From NCBI RefSeq assembly GCF_004016515.1, contig NZ_SACT01000006.1:186001-250000 (forward strand): a stretch of 64,000 nt of DNA, given 5' to 3'. The notes below the pieces were generated by a model. The model was given only the letters and a program-made list of their open reading frames with translations. It did no database searches and had not been told where the DNA came from. This document shows positions 30,701 through 38,636 of the stretch, piece by piece. The translations under genes and the position numbers were made by a program. Numbering within the stretch: position 1 is the stretch's first letter; the number at the start of each line of letters is the position of its first letter. The stretch comes from Rubrivivax albus (GTDB lineage Bacteria; Pseudomonadota; Gammaproteobacteria; Burkholderiales; Burkholderiaceae_C).

Positions 30701-31335
30701 ACGTCCGGCTTCAGCTGGATCAGGTAGCCGGAGACGAAGCGCGCCGCCAGCCCCAGGTGGCGCAGCAGTTGCACCAGCAGCCAGCCGGTGTCACGGCAGG
30801 AGCCGCAGGCCTTTTCCAGCGTTTCCTCCGGCGTCTGCACACCGGGCTCCATGCGGATCAGGTAGGCGATGTCGCGCTGCAGCCGCTGGTTGAGCTGGAC
30901 CAGGAAGTCGATGGTGCGCACCTTCGTGCGCGGCACGCTGTCCAGCAGGGCCTGGAAGCGCGGGGTGAGCTCGCCCTTGGCCAGGTAGGGCGCCAGGTCG
31001 TGCTTGACGCCGGCCTCGTAGTCGAACGGAAAGGTCTCGGCGGCCGGCTCGAGGAAGAAGTCGAACGGGTTGTAGACCGCCATCTCGGCCACGACGTCGA
31101 CCGTGACCTTGAACTCGGTGGTGCGCTCGGGAAACACCAGCCGCGCCAGATGGTTGGCGAACGGATCCTGCTGCCAGTTGATGAAGTGCAGCGCCGGTTC
31201 CACCCGCATCGAGTAGCTGAGGATGCGCGTGCGGCAGTGCGGCGCCGGCCGCAGCCGCACGATCTGGGGCGACAGCGTCACCGGGCGGTCGTAGCGGTAA
31301 TGGGTGACGTGGTTCAGCGCGACATGGATGGACAA
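27793..31335 (-). CDS. Large transglutaminase-domain protein with DUF2126
   Basis: 1180 residues. Residues 1-300 are a transglutaminase N-domain and core: [15 protein letters not shown], Cys in [13 protein letters not shown], His in [15 protein letters not shown] and Asp in GLDPTSG. The remaining 850 or so residues match the DUF2126 region of this family ([52 protein letters not shown]). The start appears to be TTG at 31335, with GGGAG eight bases ahead; the residues [17 protein letters not shown] fit the family N-terminus and no ATG is in frame nearby. First gene of the ten-gene train, 60 bp after comEC. Confidence 0.9.
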   Translation of the reverse strand: [1180 protein letters not shown]

Positions 31336-31395
31336 GGCAGGGCTCCCGGGGCGACTTGGCCGGCCGTGGCTTGCAAGGAGCGCGCCACGCGCCGG

Positions 31396-33771
31396 TCAGT
31401 CCGTCGTCCGATGATGCCAGTAACGCCGGCGCGCCTGACGCGTGCAGACCCCCGGGCCGTCACCGGTCCAGATCCAGGCGCCGCAGGTGTCGCTGCGCAC
31501 GACGGGGATGCCTCGCTCGGCGTAACGCGCCAGCACGTCCGGCGCCGGGTGGCCGAAGCGGCTGCGGTAGGCCGCCTGCACGAAGGCGATGCGGGGGGCC
31601 ACGCGGTCCAGAAAGACGGCGCTCGACGACGTACGGCTGCCGTGGTGCGGCACCATCAGCACGTCGGCGCGCAGGATGCCGGTGGTGTCGGCGATCGACA
31701 AGGCACCCTCCTGGCCGGATTCGAGGTCACCGGTGAGCAGCACGCGGCGGCCGGCGGCATCGTCGATGCGCAGCACGCAGGACTGCGTGTTCGGCCGCGC
31801 CGCCGGGTCCGGCTCGACCGGGTGCAGCCAGGTGAACTTGACGCCGTCCCAGGACCACGTCTGCCCGGCGCGGCAGGGCGCGTGCGGGACACTTCGGGCC
31901 GCCATGTCGGCCAGCAGCCCGTGACCCGGCTCCAGCGAGCTCCAGACCTGCGCCACCGGCAGCCCCAGCAGGCTGGCCGCACCGCCGGTGTGGTCGGTGT
32001 CGCGATGGCTGAGCACCAGCGCGTCCAGCCGCGTCTCGCCGCGGGCGCGCAGCAGCGGGCGCAGGATTCGGTCGCCGGCATCGGACTCCGGCGACCAGCG
32101 CGGGCCCGTGTCGTAGACCAGCAGGTGGCCCTGCGTGCGCAGCAGCACGGCCGTGCCCTGCCCGACATCCACCGCCACCAGCTCGAATCGTCCCGGATCG
32201 GGCCGCTCAGGCAGCGGCAGCAGCAACGGCAACAGCAGGGGCACGCCGAGCCAGCGCACGCGCCAGGGCAGCGGCAGCACCAGCAAGGCGCCGCCCAGCA
32301 GCCCGGCGACTGCCGCCCAGGCTGGCGCGGCAGCGGCCTGCCAGACGGGCAGCGCGCCCAAGGGCTGGAGAACCGCCACCAGGGCCTGCAGCACCGCGGC
32401 GGCGGCCGACCACAACGGCGCCCACAGCGCACCGAGCATGGCCAGCGGCGTGATCAGCAGCGTGACCGCGGGGATGGCCACCAGGTTGGCCACGAAGCCG
32501 ACCAGGGACACCTGCTGGAAGAACAGCAGCGTCAGCGGCGCCAGGCCCACGGTGGCCACCGCCTGCGTGCGCAGGCCCGACACCAGCGCCTGGCGCAGCC
32601 GCGGCCACGCCGGGCCAGGGCGCGGTGCGTCGCCACCCCCCAGCATCAGCAGCCCGACGGCGCCGAAGGACAGCCAGAACCCGGGCTGCAGCAGCGCCCA
32701 CGGGTCCATCAGCGCCACGGCCACGGCGGCGGCCAGCAGCACGAAGGGCCCCGGCCAGCGCAGCCCGATCTGCTGCACCGTGGCCACCACCGCCAGCATG
32801 CACAGCGTGCGCTGCGCCGGCACGCCCCAACCGGCCAGCAGCGCATAGGCCGAGGCCAGGGCCAGCCCGCCCCAGCGCGCGGCCACCGGCGCCGGCACCG
32901 CCAGCATCGCGCGTGGCGACCAGCGCCACGCACGGCCCACCAGTGCCGCGGCCAGCCAAGCGAACATTGTGACGTGCAGGCCGCTGATGGCCATCAGGTG
33001 GGCCACCCCGGTGTCACGGAACAGCGCCCAATCGTCGCGGTCGATGGCCCCCTGGTCGCCCACCACCAGCGCCGCCAGCACCCCGGCGGCGCGTGGATCG
33101 GCCACGCGCGCCTGGATGGCCTCGCGCAGCGCGAACCGCGCACGGTCCACCCAGGCGCCCTGCCCTTCGGCCAACAGCTGCGGCACCGCAGCGGGTGAAG
33201 CCCGCACGTAGCCACTGGCCCCCAGGCCGCGCTCGAACAGCCACAGCTCGACGTCGAAGCCGTGCGGGTTCATCGCGCCGTGCGGACGCTTCAGGCGCAC
33301 GGTGAAGGTCCAGCGCTGGCCCGGCTGCAGCGTCCGCGGCGGGCCGCGCAGCAGCGCGTCGCCGTCGGGGCCGCGGAACCAGCTCAGCGACAGCCTCGGC
33401 GGCACGCCCGGCGGCGCCTGCTCCACGACGAAGACGAAGCGGGTGGCGGTCAGCGTCTCCTGCGGCAGGCCGACGATGCGGCCGGTGACGGCCAGGTCCT
33501 GCCCTTCCAGCGCCGGCGGCAGCGTGTGCGACAAGCGCGCCGTGGCCCGCAGGTCGGTGGCGGCGAAGGCGATCACGGCCACAGCCAGGGCCATCAGCGG
33601 CCAGCGGTGCCGGCAGCACCAGGCCATCGGCAGCGCGGCGGCCAGGGCCAGCACCATGGCGACGCCGGACCAGGTCGCCGCCTGCTGCAGCTGCACGCCC
33701 GTGCCGGCCAGCACCGCCCCGCCCAGGGCCGCCAGGCGCCAGCCGATGTCCAGCCCTCCCCGACCGTGCAT
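31396..33771 (-). CDS. comEC: DNA internalization/competence protein ComEC/Rec2
   Basis: 791 residues from the ATG at 33771; longer frames run into the divergent gene. The order is classic: N-terminal soluble domain, the competence domain of many transmembrane helices (LMAISGLHVTMFAWLAAAL is the conserved start), then a metallo-beta-lactamase-like domain (VAVDVGQGTAVLLRT, LSHRDTDHTGG, VPHHGSRTSSS). It forms the inner-membrane channel for incoming single-stranded DNA in natural transformation. No other com genes are in the window. Confidence 0.93.
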   Translation of the reverse strand: MHGRGGLDIGWRLAALGGAVLAGTGVQLQQAATWSGVAMVLALAAALPMAWCCRHRWPLMALAVAVIAFAATDLRATARLSHTLPPALEGQDLAVTGRIVGLPQETLTATRFVFVVEQAPPGVPPRLSLSWFRGPDGDALLRGPPRTLQPGQRWTFTVRLKRPHGAMNPHGFDVELWLFERGLGASGYVRASPAAVPQLLAEGQGAWVDRARFALREAIQARVADPRAAGVLAALVVGDQGAIDRDDWALFRDTGVAHLMAISGLHVTMFAWLAAALVGRAWRWSPRAMLAVPAPVAARWGGLALASAYALLAGWGVPAQRTLCMLAVVATVQQIGLRWPGPFVLLAAAVAVALMDPWALLQPGFWLSFGAVGLLMLGGGDAPRPGPAWPRLRQALVSGLRTQAVATVGLAPLTLLFFQQVSLVGFVANLVAIPAVTLLITPLAMLGALWAPLWSAAAAVLQALVAVLQPLGALPVWQAAAAPAWAAVAGLLGGALLVLPLPWRVRWLGVPLLLPLLLPLPERPDPGRFELVAVDVGQGTAVLLRTQGHLLVYDTGPRWSPESDAGDRILRPLLRARGETRLDALVLSHRDTDHTGGAASLLGLPVAQVWSSLEPGHGLLADMAARSVPHAPCRAGQTWSWDGVKFTWLHPVEPDPAARPNTQSCVLRIDDAAGRRVLLTGDLESGQEGALSIADTTGILRADVLMVPHHGSRTSSSAVFLDRVAPRIAFVQAAYRSRFGHPAPDVLARYAERGIPVVRSDTCGAWIWTGDGPGVCTRQARRRYWHHRTTD

Positions 33772-33871
33772 CGGTGCAGTGTAGGCGGCGGACGATGCGG
33801 GCAAGCCCGCAATCCAGGGGGCCGACGCCACCCCATAATCCGCCGCCACCAGACCAGGGAGGTTGGAAGAG

Positions 33872-34603
33872 ATGGGCAGTTCGATGTCGCGCCGCGGCTG
33901 GCGCGTGGGGGTGTGCGTGGCGGTGTTCGCCGCGGCGATGGCAGCAGCGCCGGCGGTGCTGGCGCAGGCCGCCTCGAAACTCATCGCGCCGGGTTTCGCC
34001 GGGCTGGCGAAGGCCGACACGGTGGTCGTGATGCCGGTGGACGTGGAACTGTTCTCCATGAGCGCTGGCGGGGTGCTGGAACCCCGCGCCGACTGGACCG
34101 AATCGGCCCGCAGCCACATGACCGCCGCCCTCGGCGACCGGGTCAAGGCCCTGGGTCTGCCGGTCAAGCAGGGCAGCGTCGACCTGGCCGACGAGTTCGC
34201 CGAGCAGGTCGGCCTGCATGCGGCCGTGGCCGCATCGATCTCGCTGCACCATTCGGTCGGCGGCGTCTGGGCCCTGCCGACCAAGGCCGAGGGCCTGAAC
34301 TGGACGTTCGGCGACGCGATGCAGGGCCTGGGCAGCCAATCCGGCGCGCGCTATGGTCTGTTCGTCTGGGTGCGCGACAGCTACGCCAGCGCCGAACGCA
34401 AGGCGGCCATGGTGCTGCTGGCCTTCGCCGGCATCGGCCTGACCGGGGGCGCGCAGGTCGGCTATGCCTCGCTGGTGGACCTGCAGACCGGCCAGGTCGT
34501 CTGGTTCAACCGCCTCGCCCGCGGCACTGGCGACCTGCGCGAGGACGAACCCGCCCGCGAGACCATCGATAGCCTGCTGACCGGGCTGCCGCCGGTCCGA
34601 TGA
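33872..34603 (+). CDS. Secreted protein of unknown function
   Basis: 243 residues from the ATG at 33872. The leader (RRGWRVGVCVAVFAAAMAAAPAVLAQAA) gives a signal peptide with an LAQA cleavage site, so it is periplasmic or surface-exposed. The mature part shows no known domain; it has a hydrophobic AAMVLLAFAGIGLTGG segment near residue 190. It is the first of three genes linked by ATGA overlaps (with an M48 protease and a lipoprotein), suggesting a joint envelope role. It diverges from comEC. Confidence 0.75.
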   Translation: MGSSMSRRGWRVGVCVAVFAAAMAAAPAVLAQAASKLIAPGFAGLAKADTVVVMPVDVELFSMSAGGVLEPRADWTESARSHMTAALGDRVKALGLPVKQGSVDLADEFAEQVGLHAAVAASISLHHSVGGVWALPTKAEGLNWTFGDAMQGLGSQSGARYGLFVWVRDSYASAERKAAMVLLAFAGIGLTGGAQVGYASLVDLQTGQVVWFNRLARGTGDLREDEPARETIDSLLTGLPPVR

Positions 34604-35808
34604 AGCGCCGCACCTGGCTGCACCAGGGCTGCGCGCACTGCCTGGCCCTGGCCGGCCTCACACAGCTTCGGCCCGCCTGGGCCCAGGCGGGCGGCAGCGC
34701 TGCGTCTGCGCCGGCTTCGGCACCGCCAGTGGCCGACGGCTACGCCCTGCCGCCCCGCTTCGACCGCCCCGACCTGGCCAGCGACGAAGGCGGCCTGTGG
34801 GCCATGATGGACCGCGAGGAACGCCGCCTGCGGCGCAGCCCGTTCCGCATGCGGGAACCTGGCCTCGAGGACTACCTGACCGACCTGGCCTGCCGCCTGG
34901 GCGGCAACCATTGCCCGGACATCCGCGTCTACGCCGTGCGCGCGCCCTTCTTCAACGCCAGCATGGCGCCCAACGGCATGATGCAGGTCTGGTCCGGGCT
35001 GATGCTGCGCGTGGACAACGAGGCGCAGCTGGCGGCCGTGATCGGCCACGAGATCGGCCACTACCTGCAGCGCCACACGCTGGAGCGCCTGCGCGACATC
35101 CGCGCGCGCAGTGCCTTCGGCCAGTTCCTGGGCCTGTTCGGCGTCGTCGGACTGATCGGCTCGATCGCCAACATGGCCGGCGCGCTGGCCTTCTCCCGCG
35201 ACCACGAGCGCGAGGCCGACCGCATCGGGGTGGACCTGATGCGGCGCACCGGGCACGACCCGCGCGAGGCGGCCACCGTCTGGGGCAACCTGCTGGCCGA
35301 ACTGCAGGCCACGCCCGGGGCCGACCCCACACAGGAGAGCATCCTGTTCGCCACCCACCCGCCGTCGGCCGAGCGGCGCGACACGCTCGATGCCCTGTCC
35401 ATCGGGGCCAGCGGCGAAAAGGGCGAGGCCGCCTGGCGCACCCGCATCGCGCCGCTGCGCCGCGAGCTGCTGGCCGACGAGATCAAGCGTGGCCGCCCCT
35501 ATGAGACGGTGGCGCTGACCACCCGGCTGCTGAGCCGCGAGCCCGGCGACGCCGAACTGCTGTACTGTCGCGGCGAAGCCTACCGCCGCCGTGGCGTGGA
35601 CGGCGACGCTGCCCTGGCCCTGGCCGACCTGCAGGCGGCCTCGGCCAGCCCGCAGGCCCCGCCGATGGCCCACCGTGCGCTGGCCACCCTGCACCGCGAT
35701 GCCGGCGACAAGGCCGCTGCGCGCACCGCCTTCGAACGCTACCTGGCGGCCGCGCCCGACGCGCCGGACGCCGCCATGATCCGTCAGAACCTGGAGGAAC
35801 TCCGATGA
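34600..35808 (+). CDS. M48-family metalloprotease with signal peptide
   Basis: 402 residues. After an N-terminal leader ending in an AWAQA site comes an M48 domain: NGMMQVWSGL, zinc site HEIGHYLQRH (about residues 148-157) and the third ligand Glu in READRIGVDLM. The C-terminal 130 residues look like TPR helices (AELLYCRGEAYRRRG.., MAHRALATLHRDAG), the BepA/YfgC arrangement. Such proteins act in the periplasm in quality control of outer-membrane proteins. It overlaps both neighbours by ATGA. Confidence 0.88.
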   Translation: MKRRTWLHQGCAHCLALAGLTQLRPAWAQAGGSAASAPASAPPVADGYALPPRFDRPDLASDEGGLWAMMDREERRLRRSPFRMREPGLEDYLTDLACRLGGNHCPDIRVYAVRAPFFNASMAPNGMMQVWSGLMLRVDNEAQLAAVIGHEIGHYLQRHTLERLRDIRARSAFGQFLGLFGVVGLIGSIANMAGALAFSRDHEREADRIGVDLMRRTGHDPREAATVWGNLLAELQATPGADPTQESILFATHPPSAERRDTLDALSIGASGEKGEAAWRTRIAPLRRELLADEIKRGRPYETVALTTRLLSREPGDAELLYCRGEAYRRRGVDGDAALALADLQAASASPQAPPMAHRALATLHRDAGDKAAARTAFERYLAAAPDAPDAAMIRQNLEELR

Positions 35809-36401
35809 CCCCCCGCTCCATCCGGCGCCTGGCCGCCGCCTTCGTCGTCCTGCTCGCCGCCGGCTGCGCCCAGGTGAGCCATGTGCAGACCGGCGACGTG
35901 GTGCTGCGCGACCGCCTCACGGTCACGGTCGACAAGGCCTGGAACCAGTTCGAGAGTGCGCTGGGCGACAACGTCCCCACCTGGACCCAGGACGGCTTCA
36001 CGGTCGACGCGCTGCGCTTCTACGTCGGCCTGGCAGACGGCGAGCTGATCGCGCCGACGCCGTCGGAGCCCAAGGGGCAGCAGCCGCTGGCCTTCAAGGC
36101 CGGCATGCGGCCGGCGCAGATCGTGGCCCTGTTCGAGACCTACTATTCGCGTGGCGGCTCCACCTTCACGCTGGACAACCTGAGCCCGGCGCCCTTCGCC
36201 GGCGGCGACGGCTTCCGGTTCGAATTCAGCAGCATCCGCAAGCACGACGAGGTGACGCTGCGCGGCATCGGCTGGGGCGCCGTGCGCGATGGTCGGCTCT
36301 ACGTCATCACCTACGCCGCGCCGAGGCTCTCGTTCTTCGACCGCCATCGGGGCAGCGCCGAGGCCATCGCCCGGTCGGCGCGCATCACGGGCAAGGGCTG
36401 A
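35805..36401 (+). CDS. Lipoprotein of unknown function
   Basis: 198 residues. The leader RRLAAAFVVLLAAGCAQ has a lipobox (LAAGC), so it is lipid-anchored. The rest is a compact globular domain with strands such as DVVLRDRLTVTVDKAWNQF and FRFEFSSIRKHDEVTLRGIGWG. No family name recognised. Third gene of the envelope operon; a hairpin begins immediately after its stop. Confidence 0.78.
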   Translation: MTPRSIRRLAAAFVVLLAAGCAQVSHVQTGDVVLRDRLTVTVDKAWNQFESALGDNVPTWTQDGFTVDALRFYVGLADGELIAPTPSEPKGQQPLAFKAGMRPAQIVALFETYYSRGGSTFTLDNLSPAPFAGGDGFRFEFSSIRKHDEVTLRGIGWGAVRDGRLYVITYAAPRLSFFDRHRGSAEAIARSARITGKG

Positions 36402-36426
36402 CGCCCGGCTCGTTGGGCGCCGGGCG
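36402..36426 (+). terminator. Hairpin after the envelope operon
   Basis: CGCCCGGC at 36402-36409 pairs perfectly with GCCGGGCG at 36419-36426, an 8-bp GC stem with a 9-base loop starting at the operon stop codon. The following sequence is not a T-run, so termination would be weak or Rho-aided. Confidence 0.4.
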
Positions 36427-36470
36427 GGCGCGCGTTAGCATGTTGCTTTGATCCCCTGACCCCGACCGCC

Positions 36471-36929
36471 ATGTCCATCGCCTCCCGCCTGCAAACCCTC
36501 GGCATCGTGCTGCCGCCCGTGGCCGTGCCTGCCGCCGCCTACGTGCCCTTCGTGCGCACCGGCAACCTCGTCTTCCTCTCCGGCCACATCGCGAAGCGGG
36601 ACGGCAAACCCTGGGTCGGCCAGCTGGGCCTCACCATGGGCACCGACGAGGGCAAGGCCGCGGCACGTGCGATCGCGATCGACCTGATGGGCACGCTGCA
36701 GGCCGCCGTCGGCGACCTGGAGAACGTGGCCCGCATCGTCAAGGTGATGAGCCTGGTCAACAGCACGCCCACCTTCACCGAGCAGCACCTGGTGACCAAT
36801 GGCTGCTCCGAACTGCTCGGCGAGGTGTTCGGGCCGGAAGTCGGTGCCCATGCGCGCAGCGCCTTCGGCGTGGCGCAGATCCCCACCGGGGCCTGCGTCG
36901 AGATCGAGCTGATCGCCGAGGTCAAGTGA
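36471..36929 (+). CDS. RidA/YjgF-family protein
   Basis: 152 residues. Family marks: GNLVFLSGHIAKRDGKP near residue 30 and the C-terminal AFGVAQIPTGACVEIELIAEV; this longer variant (about 150 residues) is a common RidA subgroup. RidA proteins form trimers that hydrolyse reactive enamine/imine intermediates of amino acid metabolism. The conserved arginine of true deaminases is replaced by Gln-Ile-Pro-Thr-Gly-Ala context here, so activity is not assured. It overlaps dsbB (GTGA). Confidence 0.85.
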   Translation: MSIASRLQTLGIVLPPVAVPAAAYVPFVRTGNLVFLSGHIAKRDGKPWVGQLGLTMGTDEGKAAARAIAIDLMGTLQAAVGDLENVARIVKVMSLVNSTPTFTEQHLVTNGCSELLGEVFGPEVGAHARSAFGVAQIPTGACVEIELIAEVK

Positions 36930-37387
36930 CCCCGTCGCGCAAGCGCGGGGTGCTGGTGCTGACGGCGCTGGCGGCCCTGGCCGCGGTGGGTGCCGCCTAT
37001 TTCACCCAGCATGTCTGGGGCATGCAGCCCTGCCCCTGGTGCGTGCTGCAGCGGCTGATCTTCGTGGCCGTCGCCGCCGCGGCCGTCCTGGGCCTGCTGT
37101 GGCCCACCGGCGGTGCCGTGCTCGCGGGGCTGCTGGCCGCCAGCGGCCTGGCCGCGGCGCTGTGGCAGCACTTCGTGGCCGCCAGCGCCGAGTCCTGCGA
37201 CCTGACGCTGGCCGACCGCATCATGGCCGCCACCGGGCTGGACGGGCAGTTCCCCGAGGTCTTCATGGCGATGAGCAGCTGCGCCGACGCCAAGGTGGAC
37301 CTCTTCGGCCTGCCCTATGAAGCCTGGAGCGGTGCCCTGTTCGCCGCCACGCTGGTGGCCATGGCGGCCATGCTGCGCCGGCGCTGA
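36926..37387 (+). CDS. dsbB: Disulfide bond formation protein B
   Basis: 153 residues, GTG start overlapping the RidA stop. Four hydrophobic segments with the two cysteine pairs of DsbB: CPWC after the first membrane segment (MQPCPWCVLQRL) and Cys in ESCDL plus SSCAD in the second periplasmic loop. It re-oxidises DsbA and passes electrons to quinone in the inner membrane. Confidence 0.92.
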   Translation: MTPSRKRGVLVLTALAALAAVGAAYFTQHVWGMQPCPWCVLQRLIFVAVAAAAVLGLLWPTGGAVLAGLLAASGLAAALWQHFVAASAESCDLTLADRIMAATGLDGQFPEVFMAMSSCADAKVDLFGLPYEAWSGALFAATLVAMAAMLRRR

Positions 37388-37431
37388 CACGGGTCAAGGC
37401 CGGGCCCGGCCGCATCGGGCAGGATCGCCCG

Positions 37432-38634
37432 ATGCCCGACACCCACCGTTTCGACGCGGACGTGCTGATCGTCGGTGCCGGCCCCGCCGGCCTGGCGCTG
37501 GCGGCGGCCCTGGCCGACGCCGGCCTGCACGCCCTGGTGCTCGAACGCCAGCCCCGCGATACGCTGGCCGCGCCGGCCGAGGACGGCCGCGAGATCGCCC
37601 TCACCCACCGGGCGCGCGGCATCCTGCAGCGCCTGGGCTGGTGGGAACGCCTGACGGCCGAAGACATCGCCCCGCTCAACGAGGCCCGCGTGGCCGATGG
37701 CGATGCACCGGCGCGGCTGCGGTTCGGCCCTGGCGTGCAGGCGCCGCTGGGCTGGCTGGTGCCCAACCACCGCCTGCGCGCCGTCGGATGGGCGGCCGCC
37801 GGCGCCCGCCCCCGGGTGACGATCGAGACCGGCGTGGCGGTCACGGCCCTGGCCCGCGACGCCACCGCTGCCACGCTGACGCTGGCCGACGGACAGACGC
37901 GCCGCGCGCCGCTGGTCGTGGCCGCCGACAGCCGCTTCTCCGCCGTCCGGCGCCTGGCCGGCATCGGCGCGTCGATGCGCGACTTCGGCCGAAGCGTGGT
38001 CGTCGGCCGGGTGGCGCACGAGGCGCCGAACCGCGGCATCGCCTGGGAGTGCTTCCGCCACGGCCACACGCTGGCGCTGCTGCCGATGAACGGCGGCTGC
38101 AGTTCGGCCGTGGTGACGCTGCCGTCGGAGCTGGCACCCGACTGGCTGGCCCTGGACGACGACAGCTTCGCCGCCCGGGTGCACGCGGCGTCCGGTGGCG
38201 TGCTCGGCGGGCTGCACGCGGCCGGCCCGCGCCACCACTACCCGCTGGTGGGCGTGTACGCGCAGCGCTTCGCCGGCCCGCGCTTCGCGCTCGTCGGCGA
38301 CGCCGCGGTGGGCATGCACCCGGTGACGGCGCACGGCTTCAACTTCGGGCTCTACGGCGTGGAGGTGCTGGCGCGCGAGCTGCAGCGCCGGCGGCGCGCC
38401 CTGGACCTGAACCCGGCCCCCGCGCTGGCGGCCTACGAGGCCGAACACCGTCGCCTCACCTGGCCGATCTACCAGGGCACGAACGCGGTGGTGTCGCTGT
38501 TCACCGACGAGCGCCCGCTGGCGCGCGTGCTTCGGCCGGCCGTGCTGGCCCTGGCCGGGCAGGCGCCCGGGCTGCGCAGGTTGGTGCGCGGCGTGATCAC
38601 GCGGCAGCTGACGGGCAGCGGGCTGCCCGCCTGA
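37432..38634 (+). CDS. FAD-dependent hydroxylase, UbiM-like
   Basis: 400 residues of the UbiH/UbiF/COQ6 family. FAD motifs: VLIVGAGPAGLALAAALADAG at residues 10-30 and GDAAVGMHPVTAHGFNFGLYG near residue 290. The second reads HPVTAHGFN, where UbiH/UbiF have HPLAGQGLN; I associate that form with the UbiM subgroup, which hydroxylates the benzoquinone ring in ubiquinone synthesis. Which carbon is hydroxylated cannot be read from the sequence. It ends 2 bp from the convergent PEP-CTERM gene. Confidence 0.78.
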   Translation: MPDTHRFDADVLIVGAGPAGLALAAALADAGLHALVLERQPRDTLAAPAEDGREIALTHRARGILQRLGWWERLTAEDIAPLNEARVADGDAPARLRFGPGVQAPLGWLVPNHRLRAVGWAAAGARPRVTIETGVAVTALARDATAATLTLADGQTRRAPLVVAADSRFSAVRRLAGIGASMRDFGRSVVVGRVAHEAPNRGIAWECFRHGHTLALLPMNGGCSSAVVTLPSELAPDWLALDDDSFAARVHAASGGVLGGLHAAGPRHHYPLVGVYAQRFAGPRFALVGDAAVGMHPVTAHGFNFGLYGVEVLARELQRRRRALDLNPAPALAAYEAEHRRLTWPIYQGTNAVVSLFTDERPLARVLRPAVLALAGQAPGLRRLVRGVITRQLTGSGLPA

Positions 38635-38636
38635 GT

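Noticed and set aside
25537..33198. Very long plus-strand frames (up to 1582 codons) opposite the ATP-grasp and comEC genes
   Set aside because: They are antisense to well-conserved proteins and have His/Gln/Arg/Ala-rich translations typical of antisense of high-GC genes.
37398..37425. GGCCGGGCCCGGCC palindrome before the UbiM-like gene
   Set aside because: Pure G/C palindromes are common at this base composition; no supporting context.
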